A stretch of 64,000 nucleotides of DNA from Pseudomonas fluorescens (GTDB taxonomy: Bacteria; Pseudomonadota; Gammaproteobacteria; Pseudomonadales; Pseudomonadaceae). The notes beneath the pieces are model-generated. The model made no database searches. It saw nothing but the letters and a program-made list of their open reading frames with translations, and was not told the origin of the DNA. This document shows, piece by piece, positions 45,570 through 53,135 of this stretch (its first letter is position 1; each line of letters opens with the position of its first letter). Location of the stretch: NCBI RefSeq assembly GCF_040448305.1, contig NZ_CP148752.1, positions 6,638,501 through 6,702,500 on the forward strand, written 5' to 3'. A program made the translations under genes and the position numbers.

Positions 45570-46234
45570 TTGCTTGCCACGCCTTGCGCTGGGGCGCACC
45601 GGGGCAGCCACTCACACCCGCGCTGGACTTCGAACTGTCGCAGGGCAGTCTGACCGCCATCATCGGTGCGAACGGTTCCGGGAAAAGCAGCCTGTTGAAG
45701 GTCATCGCCGGTTTGCAAAAACCGTTGGTGGGAAAGGTGCGACTGGATGTTCCACTCAAGGGCGGCCTGTCGTTCCTGCCCCAGCAACAACACTTGGACA
45801 GGCAATTTCCGATCAGCCTTCAGGCATTGGTCGCCGCCGGTTTCTGGGGCAACAAACAGTCACCCGAGATCCGTATCCAACGGCTGAAAACCGTCCTCGA
45901 AAAATGGTGCCTGAACGGCCTGGAAGATCGACCGTTGATGGCCCTCTCCGGCGGCGAATTGCAACGCGCCCTGCTCGCCCGTTTGAGTCTGACTGACGCG
46001 CCCCTGCTGTTGCTCGATGAGCCCCACGCGGCCCTCGATGAACTCGGCCAAGCATTGCTCTGGAAACACATACACGATTGGCACCTCGAAGGCCGGACAC
46101 TGGTGGTCGTGTGCCATGACCTCGCCGCTGTCCGCGAGCACATCCCACATACGTTGCTGATCAAAGGCAGCGGTTGCCTATTCGGCCCAAGCACCGAACT
46201 GATCCGCCAACCACCACAAGTGCAGGTGGCCTGA
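45566..46234 (+). CDS. Metal (zinc) ABC importer, ATPase
   Basis: This is a 222-residue ATPase of a ZnuC/manganese-chelate-type importer. Walker A GANGSGKSS is at about residues 33-41, the signature LSGGELQRALLARL is near residue 126, and Walker B LLLLDEP is near residue 146. The Q-loop Gln lies in LPQQQHLD and the switch His in VVCHDLA. It is shorter than ZnuC and has no C-terminal extension. It overlaps folE2 by 4 bp and the permease by one base, so translation is coupled. Confidence 0.88.
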   Translation: MIACHALRWGAPGQPLTPALDFELSQGSLTAIIGANGSGKSSLLKVIAGLQKPLVGKVRLDVPLKGGLSFLPQQQHLDRQFPISLQALVAAGFWGNKQSPEIRIQRLKTVLEKWCLNGLEDRPLMALSGGELQRALLARLSLTDAPLLLLDEPHAALDELGQALLWKHIHDWHLEGRTLVVVCHDLAAVREHIPHTLLIKGSGCLFGPSTELIRQPPQVQVA

Positions 46235-47100
46235 TGATCGCTGCCGCGCATCTTTGGCAACCGTTCCACGAGTTCGTGTTCATGCGTCGGGCGCTGCTCG
46301 GTGGGTTACTCCTGGCGTGCAGTACGGCTCCTCTTGGGGTGTTTCTGATCCTCAGGCGCATGAGCCTGATCGGCGATGCCGTCGCCCACGGCATCCTTCC
46401 CGGTGCAGCTCTGGGTTTCTGGTTTGCCGGGTTGAGCCTGCCGGCGTTGACCATCGGCGGTCTCGGCGCCGGCCTGAGCATGGCCGGCCTTGCGGCCTGG
46501 ATTACGCGGCGCACCGGCCTGCGAGAGGACGCCAGCCTCGCGGCGATCTACCCGATTTCCCTGGCCGGTGGCGTGCTGATTCTCGGCATCGCCGGCAAAC
46601 GCCTGGACCTGTTGCACCTGCTGTTTGGCTCGGCGCTGGCGGTCGACGGCCCGACCTTGACCGGCATGCTTTGGGTCTCGGGCCTGAGCCTGATTGCCAT
46701 GGCATTGATCTACAAACCACTGCTGCTCGACACCCTCGACCCGCTTTTTCTGCAAACCGTCAGCCGACTCGGCCCACTGGCCCACGGCGTGTTCCTGACG
46801 CTGGTGGTGTTGAATCTGGTCATCGGCTTCCAGGCGATCGGCGCGTTGATGGTGGTCGGCCTGATGATGTTGCCTGCCGCCGCGTCACGTTTCTGGAGTC
46901 GCCGCCTGCCGGTACTGATCGTCGTCGCCGCCTTGCTCGGCAGCCTCTCGGTGTGGGTCGGTTTATTGATCTCGTTCTATTACTCGCTGCCCAGCGGCCC
47001 GGCAATCGTGCTGGTGGCCGGCGGTGGGTATCTGTTGTCCGTGGTGTTCGGGCCGGTGCACGGCTTGCTGCGACGCCCGCCTTTGCTTACATCCCAATGA
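46234..47100 (+). CDS. Metal (zinc) ABC importer, permease
   Basis: This is a 288-residue ZnuB-type (ABC-3 family) permease with about eight hydrophobic helices. Family marks are VFMRRALLGGLLLACSTAPLG near residue 15, LIGDAVAHGILPGAALGF near residue 44 and GALMVVGLMMLPAAASR near residue 203. The ATG at 46234 shares one base with the ATPase stop codon. A second, unrelated frame stays open across most of this gene but codes for nothing recognisable before the next gene. Confidence 0.9.
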   Translation: MIAAAHLWQPFHEFVFMRRALLGGLLLACSTAPLGVFLILRRMSLIGDAVAHGILPGAALGFWFAGLSLPALTIGGLGAGLSMAGLAAWITRRTGLREDASLAAIYPISLAGGVLILGIAGKRLDLLHLLFGSALAVDGPTLTGMLWVSGLSLIAMALIYKPLLLDTLDPLFLQTVSRLGPLAHGVFLTLVVLNLVIGFQAIGALMVVGLMMLPAAASRFWSRRLPVLIVVAALLGSLSVWVGLLISFYYSLPSGPAIVLVAGGGYLLSVVFGPVHGLLRRPPLLTSQ

Positions 47101-47111
47101 GGTGTTACCCG

Positions 47112-47987
47112 ATGCGCGCTTTACTCGTGCTGTTCAGCTTGATGGTGTCGATGTCACTGTCTGCCGCCGAAAAACTTCAGGTGGTCACCAGCTTCAGCAT
47201 CCTTGCCGACATGACCCGGCAGGTCGGCAAGGAGCATATCCAGATCACCAACATGGTCGGCCCGGACGCGGATGCCCACACCTACGAGCCGACACCGGAC
47301 GACGCCAAAGCGCTGCTCAAGGCCAGGCTCATCATCAAGAACGGCCTGGGTTTCGAGCCCTGGCTGGATCGTCTGGTGACGAGCACAGAGACCCGGGCAC
47401 CGGTCATCAGCGCGAGCCACGGCGTCATCCCGCGCAGCCTGGATGAAGACGGCGAAACCGTTCCCGACCCGCATGCCTGGCATAACCTGGCGAACACCGA
47501 GTTGTACATCGCCAACATCACCAAGGCGCTGATCGCCGCTGACCCGGCGAACACCGCCGACTATGAGCACAACAGCCAGGTGTACCTGAAACAGGTCTAC
47601 GCCCTGCTCGCCGAAGCCAAGGCCAAGCTCGGCTCACTACCACCTGGCAATCGCAAGATCGTGACGTCCCATGACGCCTTCGGTTATCTCGGCCAGGCCT
47701 ACGGCATCGAATTCATGGCACCTCAAGGCCTGTCCACCGAGCGCGAACCTTCAGCCGCCGAAGTGGCCGCACTGATCACCCAGATTCGTCAGGCCAAGGT
47801 CAAAGCCGTGTTCATGGAAAACATCAAGGACGCCCGCCTGCTCAAGCAGATCGCCGATGAAAGCGGCGCGCAGATCGGCGGCACGCTGTACTCCGATGCC
47901 CTGGCGGCGAGCGGTCCGGCCAGCACCTTCACCGGGTTGTTCGAGTACAACCTCAACACCCTGTACAACGCGTTGAGCAAACCATGA
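47112..47987 (+). CDS. Metal (zinc) ABC importer, periplasmic binding protein
   Basis: This is a 291-residue cluster A-I metal-binding protein of the ZnuA/PsaA type. The signal peptide is residues 1-18. Likely metal ligands are the His in DAHTYEPTP, the His in DPHAWHNL, the His in SHDAFGYL and the Asp in GTLYSDAL. The His/Asp-rich loop typical of principal ZnuA proteins is absent. The start at 47112 has GAGGTG upstream. It overlaps the carbonic anhydrase gene by 4 bp. Zur-box placement indicates zinc rather than manganese. Confidence 0.88.
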   Translation: MRALLVLFSLMVSMSLSAAEKLQVVTSFSILADMTRQVGKEHIQITNMVGPDADAHTYEPTPDDAKALLKARLIIKNGLGFEPWLDRLVTSTETRAPVISASHGVIPRSLDEDGETVPDPHAWHNLANTELYIANITKALIAADPANTADYEHNSQVYLKQVYALLAEAKAKLGSLPPGNRKIVTSHDAFGYLGQAYGIEFMAPQGLSTEREPSAAEVAALITQIRQAKVKAVFMENIKDARLLKQIADESGAQIGGTLYSDALAASGPASTFTGLFEYNLNTLYNALSKP

Positions 47988-48544
47988 TCCGCAAGAACCC
48001 TTCCGGAGATTTACCGCTGATTGCCGAGTCGGCCTACGTCGACAAGACAGCAATCATTTGCGGCAAAGTGGTGATAGGCGAGAACGTGTTCGTCGGACCC
48101 TACGCGGTGATCCGCGCTGACGAAGTCGATGACTCAGGCGACATGCAGCCGATCACCATCGGCGCCAACTCGAACATCCAGGACGGCGTGGTGATCCACT
48201 CCAAATCCGGTGCGGCGGTAACCATTGGCGAGTTCAGTTCCATCGCCCACCGCTCGATCGTGCATGGTCCCTGCACCGTGGGCAATCGAGTGTTCATCGG
48301 TTTCAACAGCGTGCTGTTCAACTGCGTGGTCGGTGACGGTTGCGTGGTGCGGCACAACTCGGTGGTCGACGGTCGTGACCTGCCTGACGCCTTCTACGTG
48401 CCATCCACACCACGGATCGGCCCTAACACCGACCTCTCGCAATACCCGCCGGTGAGCGTCAGTGCCTCGGAGTTTTCCGAAGACGTGGCGCGCACCAACG
48501 TCGACCTGGTGCGCGGCTACAAAGCCCTGCAAAACGAGTTCTGA
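47984..48544 (+). CDS. Gamma-class carbonic anhydrase-like protein
   Basis: This is a 186-residue left-handed beta-helix (hexapeptide) protein of the gamma carbonic anhydrase family. The three metal-ligand histidines are in place: H72 (VVIHSKSG), H89 and H94 (SSIAHRSIVHGP). Gamma enzymes can use iron or cobalt, so it may replace a zinc beta-class enzyme under zinc limitation, as proposed for Zur-regulated copies. It is the fifth gene of the folE2 operon. Confidence 0.88.
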   Translation: MIRKNPSGDLPLIAESAYVDKTAIICGKVVIGENVFVGPYAVIRADEVDDSGDMQPITIGANSNIQDGVVIHSKSGAAVTIGEFSSIAHRSIVHGPCTVGNRVFIGFNSVLFNCVVGDGCVVRHNSVVDGRDLPDAFYVPSTPRIGPNTDLSQYPPVSVSASEFSEDVARTNVDLVRGYKALQNEF

Positions 48545-48649
48545 AGCGGGTGGCCAAAAACAGCCAACGTGTCAGGACAAATTGCCTGCCACGACAAACG
48601 TCTTAATGTTTGCCCCTATGGTTTATGCGATAACGCTCGTTAGAAGCAC

Positions 48650-49543
48650 GTGAGTACGCCGACCATGATCCAGATCACCCTGCCCGATGGTTCATTGCGT
48701 GAATACGATCAGCCACTGTCCGTGCATGAGGTGGCCGCCAGTATCGGCCCCGAGCTGGCCATCGCGGCCGTAGCGGGAAGGGTCAATGGTGTACTGGTGG
48801 ACTGCGAATACATGATCGAGGCGGATGCCCGGGTCAGCATTGTCACCCCCCGGGAGCCGGACGGCCTGGAGATCCTGCGCCGCTCCTGTGCATTGATGCT
48901 GGCCATGGCGGTAAAGCAACTCCACCCTCATGCGCAAATGCGTGCGGGAAAGGAATTGGGCGACGGTTTCTTTTACGAGTTTGCAGTCGAGCAACCGCTG
49001 ACCCCGGCAGACCTGCCCCTCATCGAAGCGCGCATGCAGTCACTGGCAGCGACCAATCACTCGATCCGTCGTCGGCCAGCGCGCGAAGCAGTGTCGCTGT
49101 ACCGTCTGGGGGACACCGAGTACCAGAGCCATGGACCCCACGTCCCCACCACCAAAGTCTTGCAGGCGTTTGCCCTCGATCACATCAGCGGCACGTTGCA
49201 ACAACGGATCTACGGCACCTGCTGGTCCAGCCATCAGGAACTGCAACACTGGCGCGTTCCGCCCCACGTGGTTGTCGTGAGCATGGATGACCGCCAGGCG
49301 ACTTATGCACAAGCGGTGACCGAATCCTTGCGCCAAAAAGGCGTGCGTGCCAAGGCCGATCTGCGTAACGAAAAAGTTCACTACAAGATTCGCCAGCACA
49401 GCCAGACCGTGCCGTACCTGGTGGTGGTTGGTGAAAAGGAACAGGCCGGGGGGTTTGTCAGTGTGCGCAGTCGCACGGGGGAGGATTTTGGCCGGATGGC
49501 TGTCGAGGCGGCGTGTGAGTGGTTGAGTCGGCCGGGGATCTAG
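48650..49543 (+). CDS. Threonyl-tRNA-synthetase-like protein lacking the catalytic core
   Basis: This 297-residue protein starts at GTG 48650 (or ATG 48665). Residues 6-66 are a TGS domain, 70-197 a shortened ThrRS editing/SAD domain, and 203-297 a complete anticodon-binding domain (ADLRNEKVHYKIRQH, VPYLVVVGEKE). The whole class II catalytic domain, about 300 residues in ThrRS, is missing: YGTCWSSHQEL runs straight into PPHVVVVSM. The editing-site His73, His77, Asp180 and Cys182 of E. coli correspond to Leu, Met, Tyr and Ser here; only His186 remains. The frame is intact. It lies 105 bp after the Zur-linked operon, where intact Zur-regulated ThrRS paralogs occur in other bacteria. It cannot charge tRNA; a tRNA- or mRNA-binding role is speculation. 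Confidence 0.8.
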   Translation: MSTPTMIQITLPDGSLREYDQPLSVHEVAASIGPELAIAAVAGRVNGVLVDCEYMIEADARVSIVTPREPDGLEILRRSCALMLAMAVKQLHPHAQMRAGKELGDGFFYEFAVEQPLTPADLPLIEARMQSLAATNHSIRRRPAREAVSLYRLGDTEYQSHGPHVPTTKVLQAFALDHISGTLQQRIYGTCWSSHQELQHWRVPPHVVVVSMDDRQATYAQAVTESLRQKGVRAKADLRNEKVHYKIRQHSQTVPYLVVVGEKEQAGGFVSVRSRTGEDFGRMAVEAACEWLSRPGI

Positions 49544-49561
49544 GGAGGCTGGAAGGACGCT

Positions 49562-49636
49562 TTCGCGAGCAGGCTCGCTCCCACATTGACTGTGTGTCGA
49601 TCACACATACCCTGTGGGAGCGAGCCTGCTCGCGAA
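49562..49636. repeat. REP doublet 8
   Basis: Inverted 24-bp REP copies at 49562-49585 and 49613-49636 have a 27-bp spacer. They lie between the convergent ends of the ThrRS-like and DUF3617 genes. Confidence 0.9.
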
Positions 49637-49641
49637 GCTTT

Positions 49642-50163
49642 TTAAGCTCTTGGCTTCACAGTACCGCAATCCTGTCCCAACCAGACGGCGCGGGATTCGA
49701 GGCTGCCCTTCTGCTGAAGGCCGGTGGCGTTGAACGTCCCGTTGACCTTGGTGGTGAATTCGCGATCACTGAGGAACGTCGCCACACCGGCACCCTGGGC
49801 TCTCGGGCAGCTGAAACGGAATTTCCACTGGTTGCCGGAGCGGTCGGTGATTTCCTGTTTGCAGCCCGACTGCGGATCGGTCAGCGGAATGTTGTCGGTC
49901 TTGACCTGTTCCGGGGTCAGGCACGCCCGGATCCCTTTGCCGCCCATGGTGATGCCCTGCTTTTCCAGCTGGGCGCGCTGCTCAGGGGTCATCTGGCTCT
50001 GGATCTGGCCGAGGATCAATTGCAGGTCCGGCATATTCTGCTCGTCGACCTTCATGTTGCTCGTGGTCATCTCCCACAATCCTGGTTGCAGCATTTGCGC
50101 GTGAGCCGCCACAGGAAGTGCCAAACCCAGTGCCATGGCCAAACCCAGCAGACGAACGTTCAT
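49642..50163 (-). CDS. Exported DUF3617 protein
   Basis: This is a 173-residue periplasmic protein with a signal peptide (residues 1-22, ending AHAQ). It shows the DUF3617 pattern: QPGLWEMTTS at the mature start, CLTPEQ near residue 81, and paired cysteines in the C-terminal half (four Cys in the mature part). The function is unknown. Confidence 0.82.
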   Translation of the reverse strand: MNVRLLGLAMALGLALPVAAHAQMLQPGLWEMTTSNMKVDEQNMPDLQLILGQIQSQMTPEQRAQLEKQGITMGGKGIRACLTPEQVKTDNIPLTDPQSGCKQEITDRSGNQWKFRFSCPRAQGAGVATFLSDREFTTKVNGTFNATGLQQKGSLESRAVWLGQDCGTVKPRA

Positions 50164-50295
50164 CGAGTAACTCCTGATCAGTAGTGGCCGTTAGACGTCA
50201 GCCGCGGGCTTCGGTTCATGGGCCAATTAATTAGCGACATTCTGCACGGAACATGGTCTGTTAAGCACTGAATCTTCAGGAGCAAGGCAGCCCCC

Positions 50296-51735
50296 ATGGA
50301 TTATTTCGGACCGCATATTTTCGGTTACACCATCGCCCTGCTGCACTCGCTGGGCATGATCGCGGCCATACACGCCGTGTTGACCGTCCGTACCGCCCAA
50401 GGCTCGATCGCCTGGGCCCTGTCGCTGTTTTTCATCCCTTACCTCACGCTGATCCCGTACCTGATGTTCGGCCGCAGCACCTTTGATGGCTACATCAAGG
50501 CCCGGCGGCAGGCCAACGAGGAGATGCGCAAGGCCGTTTCCGAACTCAACTGGCGACCCTGGGTAGAAGAAGCTCTCACCGCCCGCGCTTCTTCCGCCTA
50601 CGCCTCACTCAGAGCGATGCCCAAGCTCGGACACATGCCCTGCCTGGCCAATAACCAGACGCGGCTGTTGATCAACGGCCAGTCGACATTCGACGCCATT
50701 TTCGATGCCATCAGCCAGGCGAAAGAAGCCGTGCTGATCCAGTTTTTCATCGTCCACGACGACCGTCTCGGCCAACGCCTGCAAACTTTGCTGTTGAAGA
50801 AAGCCGCCGAAGGCGTGGCGATCTACCTGTTGTATGACCGAATCGGCAGCCACTCCCTGCCCAACGGCTACGTGCAGGCCCTGCGTGATGGCGGGGTCGA
50901 GGTCAATGCTTTTGGCCCCCGTAATGGCTGGTTCAATCGCTTTCAGGTGAACTTCCGCAACCATCGCAAGATAGTGGTCGTAGACGGCATTCTCGGCTTC
51001 GTCGGCGGGCACAACGTCGGTGATGAATACATGGGCGAGAAACCGCCTCTGGCCCCCTGGCGCGATACCCACGTGCAAGTGCGCGGGCCAGTGGTGGCGT
51101 GCATGCAGGAGTCTTTCGCTGAAGACTGGTTCTGGGTGGCTCATGCCCTGCCGCCACTGATCCTGCCCGAGGTTTATCCGGAAGACGGCGTACTGTGCCA
51201 GTTGCTCGCCAGCGGGCCGGCAGACCCCTACGAAACCTGTTCTCTGTTTTTTGTCGAAGCGATCCATGCGGCGACGGAACGGGTCTGGATCACCAGCCCG
51301 TACTTCATCCCCGATGAAGCCGTGTTCGCAGCGTTGCGCCTGGCGGTACTGCGCGGTGTGGATGTGCGACTGCTGTTGCCGTCTCGACCCGACCACCGAA
51401 TCGTCTACGCCGCCTCCAGCCTTTACGCCTTCGAAGCCGTGCGCGCCGGTGTGCGGGTGTTCCGTTACGAGCCCGGATTCCTGCACCAGAAAGTGGTGTT
51501 GATCGACAGCGAAATCAGCGCCATCGGCAGCGCCAACCTGGACAACCGTTCGTTCCGGCTGAATTTCGAAGTGATGTTGCTGACCGTCGACAGAGCCTTT
51601 GCCGCCGAGGTCGAACAGATGCTCAACGATGACTTCGCCAACGCCCACGAAATCGCCAAAGGAGAAGGCCGGGAGACCCACCGCCTGCAGCAGGTCGGCA
51701 TGCGGGTCGCCCGGCTTATTTCGCCGATTCTCTAG
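50296..51735 (+). CDS. cls: Cls, cardiolipin synthase
   Basis: This 479-residue inner-membrane phospholipase-D-family enzyme joins two phosphatidylglycerols into cardiolipin. Two N-terminal membrane helices (residues ~8-30 and 38-58) are followed by two HKD active sites: NHRKIVVVDG...GGHN near residue 219 and LHQKVVLIDS...GSANLDNRS near residue 396. Length and layout match ClsA. Its stop codon overlaps the convergent cfa stop by four bases. Confidence 0.92.
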   Translation: MDYFGPHIFGYTIALLHSLGMIAAIHAVLTVRTAQGSIAWALSLFFIPYLTLIPYLMFGRSTFDGYIKARRQANEEMRKAVSELNWRPWVEEALTARASSAYASLRAMPKLGHMPCLANNQTRLLINGQSTFDAIFDAISQAKEAVLIQFFIVHDDRLGQRLQTLLLKKAAEGVAIYLLYDRIGSHSLPNGYVQALRDGGVEVNAFGPRNGWFNRFQVNFRNHRKIVVVDGILGFVGGHNVGDEYMGEKPPLAPWRDTHVQVRGPVVACMQESFAEDWFWVAHALPPLILPEVYPEDGVLCQLLASGPADPYETCSLFFVEAIHAATERVWITSPYFIPDEAVFAALRLAVLRGVDVRLLLPSRPDHRIVYAASSLYAFEAVRAGVRVFRYEPGFLHQKVVLIDSEISAIGSANLDNRSFRLNFEVMLLTVDRAFAAEVEQMLNDDFANAHEIAKGEGRETHRLQQVGMRVARLISPIL

Positions 51736-52916
51736 AGGTAGATATCGTCACGGGTCCATGGCAGTTCATGACTGCCATCGGCGTGGGCCTTCACCGCGAG
51801 AATCTGGTGCAGGTTGATCCAGCCGCGGGCGAACGCGTAGGCGCAACCGGCCAGGTACAGCCGCCAGATGCGCAGGACTTGTTCCGGTACGAGCTTGGAC
51901 GCCGCTTCGAGGTTGTCTTCCAGGCGTTCGCTCCAGTGATCGAGCGTACGAGCGTAGTGCAGGCGCAAACTCTCGACGTCGACGATTTCAAGCCCCGCCT
52001 CACTGATCTCGGCAGAGATCATCGACAGGTGCGGCAGCTCGCCATTGGGGAACACATATTTCCCGATGAAATCTCCGGCACCACGTCCTACCGGACGGCC
52101 ATCAGTGTATTTGGCGGTGATCCCGTGGTTCATCACCAGGCCACCCTCTTTCACCGCGCCGAACAAGGTATTGCAGTACTCGGCCAGGTTGGCGTGGCCA
52201 ACGTGTTCAAACATGCCGACGCTGACCACTTTGTCGAAACGGCCATCCTGCGGCAGATCGCGATAGTCGAGCAGTTGCAGTTCGACCAGGTCCTCCAGGC
52301 CCTCCGCTTTTACGCGCTCCCGGGCCAGGGCCAACTGCTCCTTGCTGAGGGTGATACCGAACACTCTCGCGCCAAATTCCCGCGCCGCAAAACGCGCCAG
52401 TCCGCCCCACCCGCAACCCACATCCAGCAGATACTCGCCGGGCTGCAGGCGCAGCTTGCGGCACAGATGACGGAACTTGGCTTGCTGGGCCTGTTCGAGG
52501 GTTTCGCTGCCGGTCTCGAAGTAAGCGCAGGAGTACGCCATGTCGCTGTCGAGCCACAGCTGATAGAACGCGTTGGAAAGGTCGTAGTGGTAGGAGATCG
52601 CCTTGGCGTCCATCTCTTTATCGTGGGCGCTACGAACCGGCTGATTGTCGTCGTTTTCATCCAGCAACGCCTGGCTCCATTCATCGCAGACACGGATCAC
52701 TTCGCTGATGGAGCCTTCGAGTTCCAGTTTGCCTTCGACAAATGCAGCGCCAAGGGCGTCCAGGCTTGGATGGGTAAACTGGGTGACCATTTGTGGGTCC
52801 TTGACCACAATAGTGACGCTGGGCGCCGGTCCCAGATTGAGTTCATGGCCATCCCAGAGTCTCAGGCGAAGCGGTAATTGCAGATTCTGTAAGGCCGGTG
52901 GAAGATGCGCGAGCAT
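51732..52916 (-). CDS. cfa: Cyclopropane-fatty-acyl-phospholipid synthase
   Basis: This 394-residue SAM-dependent enzyme adds a methylene bridge to unsaturated phospholipid acyl chains. The SAM site LLDVGCGWGGLARFAA is near residue 163, VSVGMFEHVGHANL near residue 228 carries a conserved active-site Glu, and the family's N-terminal lipid-binding region precedes them. The start at 52916 has GGGAGA. The upstream inverted repeat GGCTAT-N7-ATAGCC (52977-52995) may be regulatory. It is convergent with cls, so two membrane-lipid modifiers adjoin. Confidence 0.92.
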   Translation of the reverse strand: MLAHLPPALQNLQLPLRLRLWDGHELNLGPAPSVTIVVKDPQMVTQFTHPSLDALGAAFVEGKLELEGSISEVIRVCDEWSQALLDENDDNQPVRSAHDKEMDAKAISYHYDLSNAFYQLWLDSDMAYSCAYFETGSETLEQAQQAKFRHLCRKLRLQPGEYLLDVGCGWGGLARFAAREFGARVFGITLSKEQLALARERVKAEGLEDLVELQLLDYRDLPQDGRFDKVVSVGMFEHVGHANLAEYCNTLFGAVKEGGLVMNHGITAKYTDGRPVGRGAGDFIGKYVFPNGELPHLSMISAEISEAGLEIVDVESLRLHYARTLDHWSERLEDNLEAASKLVPEQVLRIWRLYLAGCAYAFARGWINLHQILAVKAHADGSHELPWTRDDIYL

Positions 52917-53135
52917 GGAGAATCTCCCTTGTTTCAGACGTCTAAACAGAGGGTAGACCATCTTTGAAAAATAGCTGGCTATCGAATTAATAGCCGATTT
53001 CAATGATTCGCGACGCCTGCACCTGCCGCCGCGAACACACAAAAAGATGTGCCCTCATCTCCAATGACTACGAACCGGGCGCACAGTTCTAAAAAGTTGA
53101 AGCCCCCGTGATGACCCGGTTTAGAGCATTCGCCT

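Noticed and set aside
46254..47987. A 577-codon plus-strand frame running through the permease gene into the metal-binding protein gene
   Set aside because: Only the part from 47112 encodes the binding protein, with its own signal peptide and ribosome site. The upstream part is an Arg/Pro-rich shadow of the permease in another frame.
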